The position numbers and the translations under genes are program-made. 64,000 nucleotides of DNA. Source: Bacteroidota bacterium. Its GTDB lineage: Bacteria > Bacteroidota > Bacteroidia > Bacteroidales > SZUA-534. Below, in pieces: positions 1 to 9,076 of this stretch; positions within the stretch are counted from its first letter, which is position 1, and each line of letters opens with the position of its first letter. The stretch is from NCBI GenBank assembly GCA_003250355.1, contig QKGS01000060.1, forward strand, positions 1 to 64,000, given 5' to 3'. The notes below the pieces were generated by a model, which did no database searches, was not told where the DNA came from, and saw only the letters and a program-made list of their open reading frames with translations.

Positions 1-219
1 GGGCGAGCCGATATGACCCTGACCGGCCCGAATGAAATTGTAATACTCGAATTTAAAGTAGATATGCCCGCCGAAGATGCTTTGCAACAAATTAAAACCA
101 AACGGTACTACGAAAAATACCTGAACCACGGTAAACAAATATATTTTGTAGGTATGCACTTTAGCAGCGACGAGAAGAATGTGGTGAGTATGGTGTGGGA
201 GAGGTTTGAGAATGGATGA
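1..219 (+). CDS. PD-(D/E)XK nuclease domain protein, C-terminal part (5' truncated by window)
   Basis: The reading frame is open from base 1 and stops at TGA 217-219, so only the last 72 residues are present. It carries the core of a PD-(D/E)XK nuclease fold: an Asp in GRADMTL followed after a beta strand by IVILEFKV, where E-x-K supplies the catalytic Glu and Lys. The remaining sequence (helix with QIKTKRYYEKY, then strand IYFVGMHF) matches the C-terminal nuclease domain of the large Bacteroidetes AAA-ATPase-like/DUF1703 family, whose full members are about 500-600 residues with an N-terminal ATPase domain. Their role is not established. The first ATG at 13 is internal to the domain and is not a believable start. 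The family is inferred from the motif and the tail only. Confidence 0.7.
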   Translation, partial: GRADMTLTGPNEIVILEFKVDMPAEDALQQIKTKRYYEKYLNHGKQIYFVGMHFSSDEKNVVSMVWERFENG

Positions 220-536
220 TGTGATGATGTGTTGATTTGATGATTTGCTGATGTGAAAAATTGAAAATTTGAGAATGTGGAAATGAGATAGGTTGCAAGG
301 TAACAGGGGTACAGGGTTGAAAGTTGGAATGGAGGAAGGGTTGAATGGAGGCTGAAGACTGGAGACTGTGTGCTTTTGACTGTTACTTCAAACGATTCAT
401 ATTAAAAGGGCTAAAGACTACCAAACTAAATATTCATAAATATAATTAAGTGTTTTCGGTCAACTACTTTTTGAAACGAGAAAAATATGTCAGATTTTAA
501 AAATTTGACAGAATTACAAAAAGAAACGAGCCGTAA
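220..536. other. Intergenic low-complexity spacer
   Basis: No convincing gene. The first 100 bases are degenerate repeats built from TGATG/TTGA units, followed by purine-rich text such as GGAGGCTGAAGACTGGAGACTG. Such drifted short-unit spacers are common between Bacteroidetes genes. A 17-codon ORF at 487-540 overlaps the promoter of the next gene and is not called. Confidence 0.5.
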
Positions 537-567
537 TTGACAATTATAATGCAATGAACTATTTTTG
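537..567 (+). promoter_or_regulatory. Bacteroidetes-type promoter of the DUF3788 gene
   Basis: TTG at 537-539, a 20-base spacer and TATTTTTG at 560-567 fit the Bacteroidetes sigma-ABfr pattern (-33 TTTG/TTG, -7 TAnnTTTG). The start codon follows 17 bases after the -7 element. Confidence 0.5.
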
Positions 568-584
568 AATAAAACCATATAGCC

Positions 585-1007
585 ATGAGTGAATACAGCA
601 TATTTCTTGAAAAAAATAAAAAGCCTTCTGAAACTGACTTAAAAGAGAACTTAGGTGGAAATTACGAAATATGGAAACTTATAATTGACATGGTTTCAGC
701 AAAATACCCTGCCCGAATTGCAGAATGGAACTTTCCGGGCAAACGATATGGCTGGAATTTTAGAATTAAAGATAAAAGAAGAACAATAATTTACCTCTTA
801 CCTCTTAGCGGATATTTCAAAGTAGCATTTGTATATGGCGACAAAGCTTTAAGCGATATTTACGGAAGTGATATTTCCGACACAATAAAAGATGAACTTA
901 TGGAGTCGCCTAAATATGGTGAAGGTACTGGTATAAGATTAAGTGTGAAAAATAGAAATATAATACCCGACATCGAAAAGCTAATTGACTATAAACTAAA
1001 ATATTAA
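585..1007 (+). CDS. DUF3788 family protein
   Basis: A complete 140-residue soluble protein with no signal peptide or membrane segment. The pattern EIWKLIIDMV, then IAEWNFPGKRYGWNFRIKDKRRTIIYLLP and a closing FKVAFVYGDKAL matches the DUF3788 family, compact proteins of about 140 residues whose conserved Trp, Lys and Arg residues lie in a beta-rich core. Their biochemical role is unknown; they turn up as single genes near regulators and mobile DNA. Here the gene stands alone behind its own promoter, 122 bases before the histidine kinase gene, with no evidence of an operon. The start at 585 is supported by the -7 element at 560-567. Confidence 0.75.
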   Translation: MSEYSIFLEKNKKPSETDLKENLGGNYEIWKLIIDMVSAKYPARIAEWNFPGKRYGWNFRIKDKRRTIIYLLPLSGYFKVAFVYGDKALSDIYGSDISDTIKDELMESPKYGEGTGIRLSVKNRNIIPDIEKLIDYKLKY

Positions 1008-1129
1008 CAGTCTAAAATACCTTTTTTATTCATCAATAAAAGAATGAATTTTATCGAAAAAAATGAACGTTTTTTTTAGAATAACCGTAAGAGCAGGTTA
1101 TAGCAGAAACCGTTTTTATTAACACTTGT

Positions 1130-3451
1130 ATGAATAGTTTTAGCGAAATAAAAAAACTCACCGACATTATTCAGGGAACGAATCTTGGAACATGGGAGTG
1201 GAATGTTCAAACCGGTGAAACTATATTTAATGAGCGATGGGCAGAAATAATAGGCTACACACTTGATGAGCTAAAGCCGGCATCAATTGACACATGGATA
1301 AAATATGCTCACCCCGACGATCTGAAAGGAAGTAACAAGAAGCTGGAAAAGCATTTTGCAGGCGAAACTGAGTTCTATGAAATAGAGTGCCGCATGAAAC
1401 ATAAAAACGGCAATTGGGTGTGGGTATTTGACCGAGGTAAAGTTTCAATGTGGGATACCGAAGGTAAGCCATTGTGGATGTATGGAAGCCATCAGGATAT
1501 TACAGTTCAAAAAAATACTGAACTCGAGTTAATTGAAGCTAAAATAAGAATTGAAGCGAATGAAAAAAGATTGAAAGAATCGCAACGTCTTGCAAAAATA
1601 GGCTATTGGGAGCATATTCCTGTTACCGGTAAGCTAATTTGGTCAGATGAAACATTCAGAATATTTAACCACCCAACTAATGATACCGAATTAACTCTCG
1701 ACACTTTTCTGAGCTATATCCACCCCGGCGATTTAACTTATGTTCACGATGAGTATTTAAAACACTTATCGACACATGAGCCATTCAATATTACCCATAG
1801 AATACTACTTGCTGATGGTTCTATTAAATATGTAAACGAAAAATGTACCTCTGCTTTCGATAATAATGGTAAAATAATTATTTCAAGAGGTACTATTCAG
1901 GATATAACTACTGAGAAAATACTCCAGAAAGAATTGGAAAAAAGTGAACTATTAAAGAAAAATATACTTACCAACATTCCGACACTTGTTTGGGCTAAAA
2001 ACATTAAAGGAGAATATATAGCTTGTAATCCGGAATTTGAGCGTTATTTCAATGCAAGTGAATCAGATATTTTAGGTAAAACCGATTTTGATTTTGTTAA
2101 CTCTGAACTTGCCTACTCTTTCCGAGAACACGACTTAAAAGCCATTGCAAATGATTGCCCAAGCATAAATGAAGAATGGATTACATACCCTGATGGAGAA
2201 CAAGCCTTATTGGAAACCACTAAAACACCACTAAAAGACCATACCGGTAAAGTTTTTGGAGTATTGGGTATAGCATACAATATTACCGAACGACAAGCGC
2301 GCGAAGCGGCACTTGAAGAAGCCATATTTACTGCAAATAATTTATCGAAAGAACAAGCCTCTTTACTTTCACTCTTCGATAAAGGTGAGGCTATACTCTT
2401 TAAATGGAGAAACGACAATGTATGGAGCGTCGATTATGTTTCGGAGAGTGTATCGGGTTTGTTTGGTTATAGCTCATATGAATTTATGTCAAATAAAATT
2501 GACTTTGCTTCGTGCGTACACGAAGATGATATTCTGATGGTTCGCAGCGAAGTAGAACTCATGAATAATCAAAAACTCGATTTTCATCGTCATTCACCAT
2601 ACCGTATAAAAACAAAAAATGGAGACACAAAATGGATAATGGATTACACTGTTACACAAAAAAACAGTAAAGATGAAATAGTCTATTTTATTGGGTATAT
2701 TATAGATATAACAGAACAGGTGAAATACGAGACGGAGCTTAAAAAGAAAAATGAAGAGTTAACGCAACTTAATGCAACAAAAGACAAAATACTGTCAATA
2801 ATAGCGCATGACCTGCGTTCGCCATTCAATACTATTATCGGGTTTTCTAATGTTGCTCAAAAGAAATTGCAGCAGCAGAAATATGAAAAGGTTGAAGAAA
2901 TTTGCGGACTAATTAGTGAAGGTGCAAACCAAACTTATATTTTGCTTGAAAATTTATTGCAATGGGCTAAAGTTCAATCGGGTAGAATAAAGTGTCAACC
3001 TGTAAATATGAACCTGAAATCATGTGTATTATCTGTTATCGACCTGCTAAAGCCTAATATCCTGAATAAAAATATTAGCCTAATGGTGGAGATAAATGAT
3101 GAAACAGAGATATTCGCCGATATTTTTATGATAGAGACAATATTCCGAAACCTGATTTCCAATGCATTAAAATACACCAACAATGGTGGTTCAATTAATA
3201 TTTCATCGGTAACTTTTGATAGCACAACTGAAATATCGGTGTCAGATACCGGAATTGGTATAAGCAATGAGAATATTCAAAAATTATTTAAAATAGAAGA
3301 TGGCTTTACTACCCCGGGTACTAATGAAGAGAAAGGTTCCGGTCTTGGTCTGATTCTTTGTAAAGATTTTGCAAAAATGCATAATGGTGACATTACTGTT
3401 AAGAGTACATTAGGCGAAGGAACTACCTTTACAATTTCTGTTAAAGGATAA
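1130..3451 (+). CDS. Multi-PAS hybrid-free sensor histidine kinase
   Basis: A 773-residue cytoplasmic sensor kinase without membrane segments. It has four PAS/PAC modules (about residues 13-125, 145-265, 270-390 and 405-530), each ending in a typical DITxQ/DITTE/NITERQ/DITEQ junction. These are followed by a short coiled coil, a HisKA dimerisation domain with the phospho-acceptor His560 in IIAHDLRSP, and an HATPase domain with the N box (NLISNALKYTNNGG), G1 (DTGIGI) and G2 (GSGLGLILCKDF). It should sense a small-molecule or redox signal through PAS and phosphorylate a response regulator. No receiver or regulator gene lies nearby, so it is an orphan kinase. The first PAS (GTWEWNVQTGETIFNERWAEIIGY) is of the PAS_3 type. 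The ligand cannot be read from sequence. Confidence 0.9.
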   Translation: MNSFSEIKKLTDIIQGTNLGTWEWNVQTGETIFNERWAEIIGYTLDELKPASIDTWIKYAHPDDLKGSNKKLEKHFAGETEFYEIECRMKHKNGNWVWVFDRGKVSMWDTEGKPLWMYGSHQDITVQKNTELELIEAKIRIEANEKRLKESQRLAKIGYWEHIPVTGKLIWSDETFRIFNHPTNDTELTLDTFLSYIHPGDLTYVHDEYLKHLSTHEPFNITHRILLADGSIKYVNEKCTSAFDNNGKIIISRGTIQDITTEKILQKELEKSELLKKNILTNIPTLVWAKNIKGEYIACNPEFERYFNASESDILGKTDFDFVNSELAYSFREHDLKAIANDCPSINEEWITYPDGEQALLETTKTPLKDHTGKVFGVLGIAYNITERQAREAALEEAIFTANNLSKEQASLLSLFDKGEAILFKWRNDNVWSVDYVSESVSGLFGYSSYEFMSNKIDFASCVHEDDILMVRSEVELMNNQKLDFHRHSPYRIKTKNGDTKWIMDYTVTQKNSKDEIVYFIGYIIDITEQVKYETELKKKNEELTQLNATKDKILSIIAHDLRSPFNTIIGFSNVAQKKLQQQKYEKVEEICGLISEGANQTYILLENLLQWAKVQSGRIKCQPVNMNLKSCVLSVIDLLKPNILNKNISLMVEINDETEIFADIFMIETIFRNLISNALKYTNNGGSINISSVTFDSTTEISVSDTGIGISNENIQKLFKIEDGFTTPGTNEEKGSGLGLILCKDFAKMHNGDITVKSTLGEGTTFTISVKG

Positions 3452-3494
3452 TAAATGTCATATTCTGAAAATTTAAAAATCTGAATTTGAATTG

Positions 3495-3502
3495 TATCTT
3501 TG
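3495..3502 (+). promoter_or_regulatory. -7 promoter element (TATCTTTG) of the radical SAM gene
   Basis: TATCTTTG matches TAnnTTTG. It overlaps a possible TTG start at 3500, which argues that translation begins downstream at 3533. No clear -33 TTTG is present. Confidence 0.4.
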
Positions 3503-3532
3503 TTCGGTAATTTACGAACAGTTATTAAAAGT

Positions 3533-4696
3533 ATGATGCAGTTTCCTATTACTCCCTCCAATAATGATATTACAAATCGTGCAGGTAAAATAGATATTCG
3601 GAAAATATATATTGAACCTACAACAGAGTGTAACCTTTCATGTACAACTTGCCTCAGAAATGTTTGGGATGAAGAGAATGGTCATATGACCGAAGAAACA
3701 TTCAATAAACTTATAGCAGATATAAAAGAAATAGACACCATAGAAGAGGTATCGATATGGGGAATGGGAGAACCACTATCGCACCCCAATATTGCAGGTA
3801 TTATAAGTGCGTTTAGTAAAATGCGAATAAGAACAGAGCTTATTTCAAACGGAATGCTATTAAACGAAAATATGGCTCAGCAAATAATTGACTCCGGGCT
3901 TAAAAAACTGATAATATCGGTTGACAGCACATCGAACGGGCAGTTTGAGGCTATACGTGCCGGAGCCAAACTCAATACAGTTCTGAACAATATAAACAAA
4001 CTTAACCAGTTAAAATACTATCAGAAAAAAGCTTATCCGGAAATAGGAATTGAATTTACAGCTATGAAAAGCAATGTGTCGGAGTTGAAACATCTTAGGG
4101 AACTTGCCCGAACAATGCAGGCAAGTTTTATTATAGTAACCAATGTATTACCTTATACTGAGGAATATAAAGATGAGATACTATATTCAATGTCGGCAAC
4201 AAGTGTTACAACAAAAACACGTACTCCACAAAGCCCTGAAATATTTTTACCAAGGGTTGATATTCGCAACGATATTTATGAACATATGGGAAAAATAAGC
4301 TTTGAAGCATTATCGCTTGGGCCAAATCCGGGAGTCGACAAAAGATATAACGGCATATGTCCTTATGTTGACAGAGGAGCACTTGCTGTTAGCCGAAACG
4401 GCGACATAAGCCCGTGTGTACCATTATTACACAACTATACTTGCTATATACTAGGCAGAAAAAAAGAGGTAAAAAAACACTTTTGGGGAAATATTCACAA
4501 TTCTAACCTTTTAGATATTTGGAATAAAAAGGAATACCAAGCTTTCCGAGGAAAACTAATTGAGGGAACTTTTTCACCATGTGTTGAATGTGGCGGTTGT
4601 GAAATGTCTGATTCAAACCGAGAAGATTGCTTTGGAAATACTGCACCTACTTGTGGCGATTGTTTATGGGCTAAAGGGGTAATTCAGTGTCCGTAA
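3533..4696 (+). CDS. Radical SAM/SPASM protein, putative metalloenzyme maturase
   Basis: A radical SAM enzyme of about 387 residues. The Cx3CxxC cluster motif is in TECNLSCTTCLRN near the N-terminus, and IWGMGEPLSHPN supplies the glycine-rich SAM-binding strand. The C-terminal third is a Cys-rich SPASM region: NGICPYVDRGALAVSRNG, then SPCVECGGCEMSD, and a terminal PTCGDCLWAKGVIQCP for auxiliary Fe-S clusters. The Cys-Pro terminus resembles radical SAM/SPASM proteins annotated as maturases of tungsten or other metalloenzymes, but no such oxidoreductase is adjacent, so the substrate is open. The ATG at 3533 is chosen over the longer TTG frame from 3500 because that TTG lies inside the -7 promoter element. 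The gene converges on the H-cluster sensor gene with only 6 bases between the stops. Confidence 0.75.
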   Translation: MMQFPITPSNNDITNRAGKIDIRKIYIEPTTECNLSCTTCLRNVWDEENGHMTEETFNKLIADIKEIDTIEEVSIWGMGEPLSHPNIAGIISAFSKMRIRTELISNGMLLNENMAQQIIDSGLKKLIISVDSTSNGQFEAIRAGAKLNTVLNNINKLNQLKYYQKKAYPEIGIEFTAMKSNVSELKHLRELARTMQASFIIVTNVLPYTEEYKDEILYSMSATSVTTKTRTPQSPEIFLPRVDIRNDIYEHMGKISFEALSLGPNPGVDKRYNGICPYVDRGALAVSRNGDISPCVPLLHNYTCYILGRKKEVKKHFWGNIHNSNLLDIWNKKEYQAFRGKLIEGTFSPCVECGGCEMSDSNREDCFGNTAPTCGDCLWAKGVIQCP

Positions 4697-4702
4697 CGAG
4701 TG

Positions 4703-7342
4703 CTAAATTCTCATACCTATAAGCAGCATATCATCAATTTGCGGTTCATTGGCTGCCCACTCTTTAAATGATAATATAAAATTCTCTTTTTGCTCGGCCA
4801 TCGGTAAATTACCAAACTTCAAAATCATCTCCTTAAATCGCCTCTTATTCAGCTTTTTGTAACTTACTCCATTAAACTGATCGGTAATTCCATCGGAAAA
4901 CATATATATTGAGTCGCCCTTTTTTATATCGATTGTGTGATGCTGAAATGGCTTATCAAATTCGGTGAAGATACCAACAGGCATTAGGTCGCCTTTTATC
5001 TCTTTTATTTCTCCATTACGGAGAATAAATACAGGCAAATTTGCACCTGAAAATACCATCTCTTTTTTTGTAAAATCGAACATTGTTAAAGCTAAATCAA
5101 TAGTTTCCTTTGGTTCTCGCGGATTGCCTGTTTGATGAAGCGATTCTATAATAGTACTCTTTAAACGATTCAATATGTAGTCGGGTTTCAATTCGCCATT
5201 CAGTTGGTTGTTGTTTATAATATCATTCATCGATGAAATACCCAACATACTCATAAGAGCACCGGGCACACCATGCCCTGTACAATCAGCAGCAGCTACA
5301 AATAATTTATTATTATGTTCCTTTATCCAGTAAAAATCGCCACTTACTACATCTTTAGGACTCAGAAATATAAAATACTCATGAAAATATTTATCGAAAA
5401 GTTCCTTTCGTGGCATAAGAGCCTTTTGTATTTGACTGGCATATTGTATACTCGATTGTATATTCTCCGACTGGTTTTTTAATATATCACTTTGTTCCTC
5501 AATGCTGCGGTTTTTAAGTTCTATCTCATCTTTTTGCTGCTGTAAATCAAGATTATATCCCTGAATTGTTTCATTAGAAACTCTCAACTCTTCCATCATT
5601 TCATTGAGCTGTTTGGTTCGTTGCTCAACTTTGTATTCCAAATTTTCGTATGAGTTTAAAAGCTCCTGTTCTGCCTCTTTCAAATCGGTAATATCCGAAA
5701 TCATTGCAAATGAACCTAGTCGTTCACCATTATCATTCAACAAAGGCACCCCTCTGAGCAAACATAAAACAGAACCTCCGTCTTTTCTAGTAAATTGAAG
5801 CTCATATGAACTATTTTTATTCATTTCTCTAAGTCTCATCTCTTTATTAAATATCTCTTTATTGTTTGAGTCGAGAAAATCGAGAAATGATCTGCCAATA
5901 ATATCATTACATTTCAACATAGTTTTAAATGCAATATTGGCTTGCTCAATTATATAATCGTTATTTATTTGTACAAAACCATCATGAGCTGTTTGTAAAA
6001 TATTATTAACCCTCCGCTCACTTTCTTGTAAATTTTTATTCGACAATTCAGTTTGAGATTGTAGATAGTGATGGCAATTTTCCGGTTTATTTAATCCATT
6101 ATAAATAGCAATAGCCATATTTTTACAAGTGCTATATCCACAAGATACACAGTTATATAAATCTTCGCCTGAATACTTATGCATACTTATATAAATGTTG
6201 TTCAGCTCTTCTGCTCCCGGATATTTTAAACTTATATTAGCCCACAGATTTTTATACTCACGTTTATACAAACCAGGCAACCAATGGTAGTTTACTACCT
6301 TTTCAATATCATTTTTACTCCAATTATTATAGTGTTTTTTGCACTCAGCAGTTCTTGAAACTATCTGGTACTCTATTTCATCGATTCCTTTATCATTAAC
6401 AATAGATACCGGACCTGAATTACAACCAAATTCACAACTTAAACAATCAATAATAGAAGGAGCAATTCCTTTTTCAATCGCAATGTTTAATGTATTCAAA
6501 TAGTCGTAAACCAGTTCAGTTCCTTCTACTTTACGACATTTTTCAGCTAATTCAGGATTCCAACGGTCGAGGGTTTTAAGCAATCCGCCCGGCGTTGAAA
6601 ATGAAACAGCTCGTTCGGCTTCAGGAGTATCAAAAGGGGTATCGTTAAAAGCATTTAAATCTATTTGATTATCGATGAAATAATTACTTAACGATTTCAT
6701 GGTAATATTAAAATCGCCTATACCTGTTTCATCGAACTCGCGCTTTTTTGCTAAGCAAGGTGAAATAAATGCAAGTTTATAATCTTCAAACTGCGGATAA
6801 AAGTGTTTTATCATTTTAGCCGCATGTATCATTGGGCTGTCAACCGGAGCCAGATATTTTAGCAATTCGGGCTTGTAAAGCTGTATGTATGAAACTATTG
6901 CCGGACAAGGCTGCGATATTAAAGGGGCATCAATATTTTCATGCAAATACTCAACATACGATTTTACGGAAAGTTCGGCACCAAAACTTACATCAAAAAT
7001 AAACTCTACACCTTTGCTTTTTAGCCAACTGTTTATTTTTAAATATGTATCGGGAAAATTTGCAACAATAGAGGGGGCTGTACCAACAATAATTTTTTCT
7101 CCTTTTTCAATAGAAGCTATGAAACTTAAAAAATCATCGCTATAACAACGAGCATCATGCGTACATACCTTAAGGCATTTACCGCAAGCTATACACATAT
7201 CGGAGTTAATACTTACTGCACTTCCGCTACCATTATTGCAATATTTTACCGGACAAGCTGCTATACACGCATGGCAGTTTATGCATTTCTCTTCATTAAC
7301 ATAAACTACTTCAGTAAGCTTATTTACTGCAATTCGTTCCAT
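4703..7342 (-). CDS. H-cluster [FeFe]-hydrogenase-like sensor fused to PAS and SpoIIE phosphatase
   Basis: An 879-residue multidomain protein. Residues 15-65 hold two [4Fe-4S] ferredoxin motifs (Cys20/23/26/30 and 50/53/56/60). Residues 80-340 form an iron-only hydrogenase large-subunit domain whose H-cluster positions are kept: Cys146 in QPCPAIV, Cys196 in SPCLAKKRE, and Cys303/Cys307 in CLSCEFGC, although the GGGQP of catalytic enzymes is replaced by NSGP. Residues 398-423 are an extra Cx2Cx4Cx16C cluster motif. A PAS domain (445-565), a long coiled coil (565-650) and a SpoIIE/PP2C phosphatase (665-879; SGDFYW, ADCTGHGVPGALMSM, FSDGITDQ) follow. This resembles group C (HydS-type) sensory hydrogenases, with the output phosphatase in the same chain. 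H2 or redox sensing controlling protein dephosphorylation is an inference. No HydEFG maturases lie in the window. Confidence 0.85.
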   Translation of the reverse strand: MERIAVNKLTEVVYVNEEKCINCHACIAACPVKYCNNGSGSAVSINSDMCIACGKCLKVCTHDARCYSDDFLSFIASIEKGEKIIVGTAPSIVANFPDTYLKINSWLKSKGVEFIFDVSFGAELSVKSYVEYLHENIDAPLISQPCPAIVSYIQLYKPELLKYLAPVDSPMIHAAKMIKHFYPQFEDYKLAFISPCLAKKREFDETGIGDFNITMKSLSNYFIDNQIDLNAFNDTPFDTPEAERAVSFSTPGGLLKTLDRWNPELAEKCRKVEGTELVYDYLNTLNIAIEKGIAPSIIDCLSCEFGCNSGPVSIVNDKGIDEIEYQIVSRTAECKKHYNNWSKNDIEKVVNYHWLPGLYKREYKNLWANISLKYPGAEELNNIYISMHKYSGEDLYNCVSCGYSTCKNMAIAIYNGLNKPENCHHYLQSQTELSNKNLQESERRVNNILQTAHDGFVQINNDYIIEQANIAFKTMLKCNDIIGRSFLDFLDSNNKEIFNKEMRLREMNKNSSYELQFTRKDGGSVLCLLRGVPLLNDNGERLGSFAMISDITDLKEAEQELLNSYENLEYKVEQRTKQLNEMMEELRVSNETIQGYNLDLQQQKDEIELKNRSIEEQSDILKNQSENIQSSIQYASQIQKALMPRKELFDKYFHEYFIFLSPKDVVSGDFYWIKEHNNKLFVAAADCTGHGVPGALMSMLGISSMNDIINNNQLNGELKPDYILNRLKSTIIESLHQTGNPREPKETIDLALTMFDFTKKEMVFSGANLPVFILRNGEIKEIKGDLMPVGIFTEFDKPFQHHTIDIKKGDSIYMFSDGITDQFNGVSYKKLNKRRFKEMILKFGNLPMAEQKENFILSFKEWAANEPQIDDMLLIGMRI

Positions 7343-7425
7343 TAATTGTATATATTAATTCCCTGTATATTAGGCTAAAACACCGTTGTTAATATACAAA
7401 TTATAATAAACAATCAATGGAAAAA

Positions 7426-8961
7426 CTATATTTTTTTAATTTTAAGCTTTTGCCCTGTTGAAATTTTCGATGCATTTGTAATACCGTTCCATTTCATAAT
7501 GTCGGTGTCGGAAACTCCCGGATACTGCTTGGCAATATCCCATAAAGTATCGCCACTACGAATGGTGTGAATAATATATTCACCTTCGCTTAACGACTCA
7601 GTAACAATAGACTTTGAAACCGATTGTGAAACATCTCCCCCCATCATTTTTTGTTTTTGGGTAAATGTCATATTGTCGATATTGGCAAAATTATTAGCAA
7701 CGTTTTTGTGTTTATATACTGCAAGTTTTTGACCACCGCGGATTGTATTGCCACGTATACCGTTCCAGTGGCGTAAATCAGATACACCTACATTATACCA
7801 TGCAGCAATATAACCAAGATTATCACCCGCTTTTACAGTATATGTTAGTTTAGTATGGTTTTTATCAGGAGTTGCCGGCATATATTTTGCGTAAGCTGGA
7901 GCTTTCGACATTGCTTCCGGGTTAAAGTATACTGAATCGTTATATCCAAATATACTATCCTGCATATCAATAAAACTAAGGGTTTTGTTAAAAGGTAAGC
8001 GTAGGGCATAAGTTCCTGACTGAGCAGGTATAATATCTCTACGGTACTGAGGGTTTAAGCTCTGTAATTCCGATACTGATATGTCAACAAATTTGCTTAT
8101 TTGCTCAAAATGGACACGCTCATTAATCATTATTGTGTCGCACAAAACAGGCAAATCAGCTTTTTGTGGTGTAAAGTTATGCTCTTTGTAATAGTTCATT
8201 ACGTAAGTAGCTGCAATAAATGCAGGTACATATCCGCGTGTTTCGCGAGGCAGATGGTAATATATATCCCAATAATTACGCTTCCCTCCACTACGGCGAA
8301 TTGCTTTGTTAACATTGCCCGGACCACAATTATATGCAGCTATTACAAGTATCCAGTCGTTATACATTTCATATAAGTCGGACATAAATTCAGCAGCGGC
8401 ATATGATGCTGCTAATGGGTCGCGACGTTGATCAACAAAACTGTTTATTTCTAATTTATATACTTTCCCTGTATAGTACATAAACTGCCATAACCCGGTT
8501 GCACCAACTCGTGAAACTGCATTCGGGTTTAATGCCGATTCAATAACAGGCAGATATTTTAACTCCAAAGGCATCCCCTTGGCATCGAGTATTTCCTCAA
8601 ATATTGGAAAATAGTAATCGGTTAAACCCAACATTCGCTCAACCATATCGCGTTTTTTATGTGTATACATATGTATATAGTTGCTCACAATGCTATTATA
8701 CGACATTTCCATTACTAATGGCAATTGTGACAAACGCTCTATATATACTGAGTCGGAATATTCAGGAATAAAATTGGAGTCGGCATCGAACACTAAAAAA
8801 GTAGTATCGTTACCATCAGTCATTTGCTTATTGTACCAGTATCGGGCAAGGCTGTCAATTGATGGCCGTGTTACCGGACTTGCAGAATCACCCCTAACCA
8901 AAGAGAATGCAGGTATTGAAACTGCAAATAACACAATACTCAAAAAGAGATTCTTTTTCAT
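7426..8961 (-). CDS. Secreted MltD-like lytic transglycosylase with LysM domains
   Basis: A 511-residue cell-wall enzyme. The signal peptide MKKNLFLSIVLFAVSIPAFS starts at 8961. The longer frame from 9018 is rejected because its start falls inside the -7 promoter element at 9016-9023. A goose-type/SLT lytic transglycosylase domain (about residues 90-270) shows LKYLPVIESALNPNAVSRVGATGLWQFM, with the catalytic Glu in VIES, and AAYNCGPGNVNKAIRR. Two LysM peptidoglycan-binding domains follow (YTVKAGDNLGYIAAWY near 390 and HTIRSGDTLWDIAKQYPGVS near 460). It should cleave glycan strands non-hydrolytically in the periplasm. It is the last gene of the parA-parB-DUF5683-transglycosylase series that is conserved in Bacteroidetes, but has its own promoter. 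Confidence 0.9.
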   Translation of the reverse strand: MKKNLFLSIVLFAVSIPAFSLVRGDSASPVTRPSIDSLARYWYNKQMTDGNDTTFLVFDADSNFIPEYSDSVYIERLSQLPLVMEMSYNSIVSNYIHMYTHKKRDMVERMLGLTDYYFPIFEEILDAKGMPLELKYLPVIESALNPNAVSRVGATGLWQFMYYTGKVYKLEINSFVDQRRDPLAASYAAAEFMSDLYEMYNDWILVIAAYNCGPGNVNKAIRRSGGKRNYWDIYYHLPRETRGYVPAFIAATYVMNYYKEHNFTPQKADLPVLCDTIMINERVHFEQISKFVDISVSELQSLNPQYRRDIIPAQSGTYALRLPFNKTLSFIDMQDSIFGYNDSVYFNPEAMSKAPAYAKYMPATPDKNHTKLTYTVKAGDNLGYIAAWYNVGVSDLRHWNGIRGNTIRGGQKLAVYKHKNVANNFANIDNMTFTQKQKMMGGDVSQSVSKSIVTESLSEGEYIIHTIRSGDTLWDIAKQYPGVSDTDIMKWNGITNASKISTGQKLKIKKI

Positions 8962-9015
8962 TAGCTTATTTTTTAAGTAAAGAACACTACTTCTAATATC
9001 ATAAATACATTGCCG

Positions 9016-9023
9016 CAAATGTA
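9016..9023 (-). promoter_or_regulatory. -7 promoter element of the lytic transglycosylase gene
   Basis: CAAATGTA on the plus strand reads TACATTTG on the minus strand, a full TAnnTTTG match, 54 bases before the chosen start at 8961. No -33 match at the usual distance. Confidence 0.4.
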
Positions 9024-9076
9024 CTGATTGTTAGAATAATAATGAATAAAAAGTGCATTTTTTACAGCATTTTTTA

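Noticed and set aside
487-540. 17-codon ORF (MSDFKNLTELQKETSRN) before the DUF3788 gene
   Set aside because: It overlaps the -33 element of the next promoter, is very short and has no recognised family.
3500-3532. Upstream TTG start for the radical SAM gene
   Set aside because: It lies within the -7 promoter element, so it would not be on the transcript.
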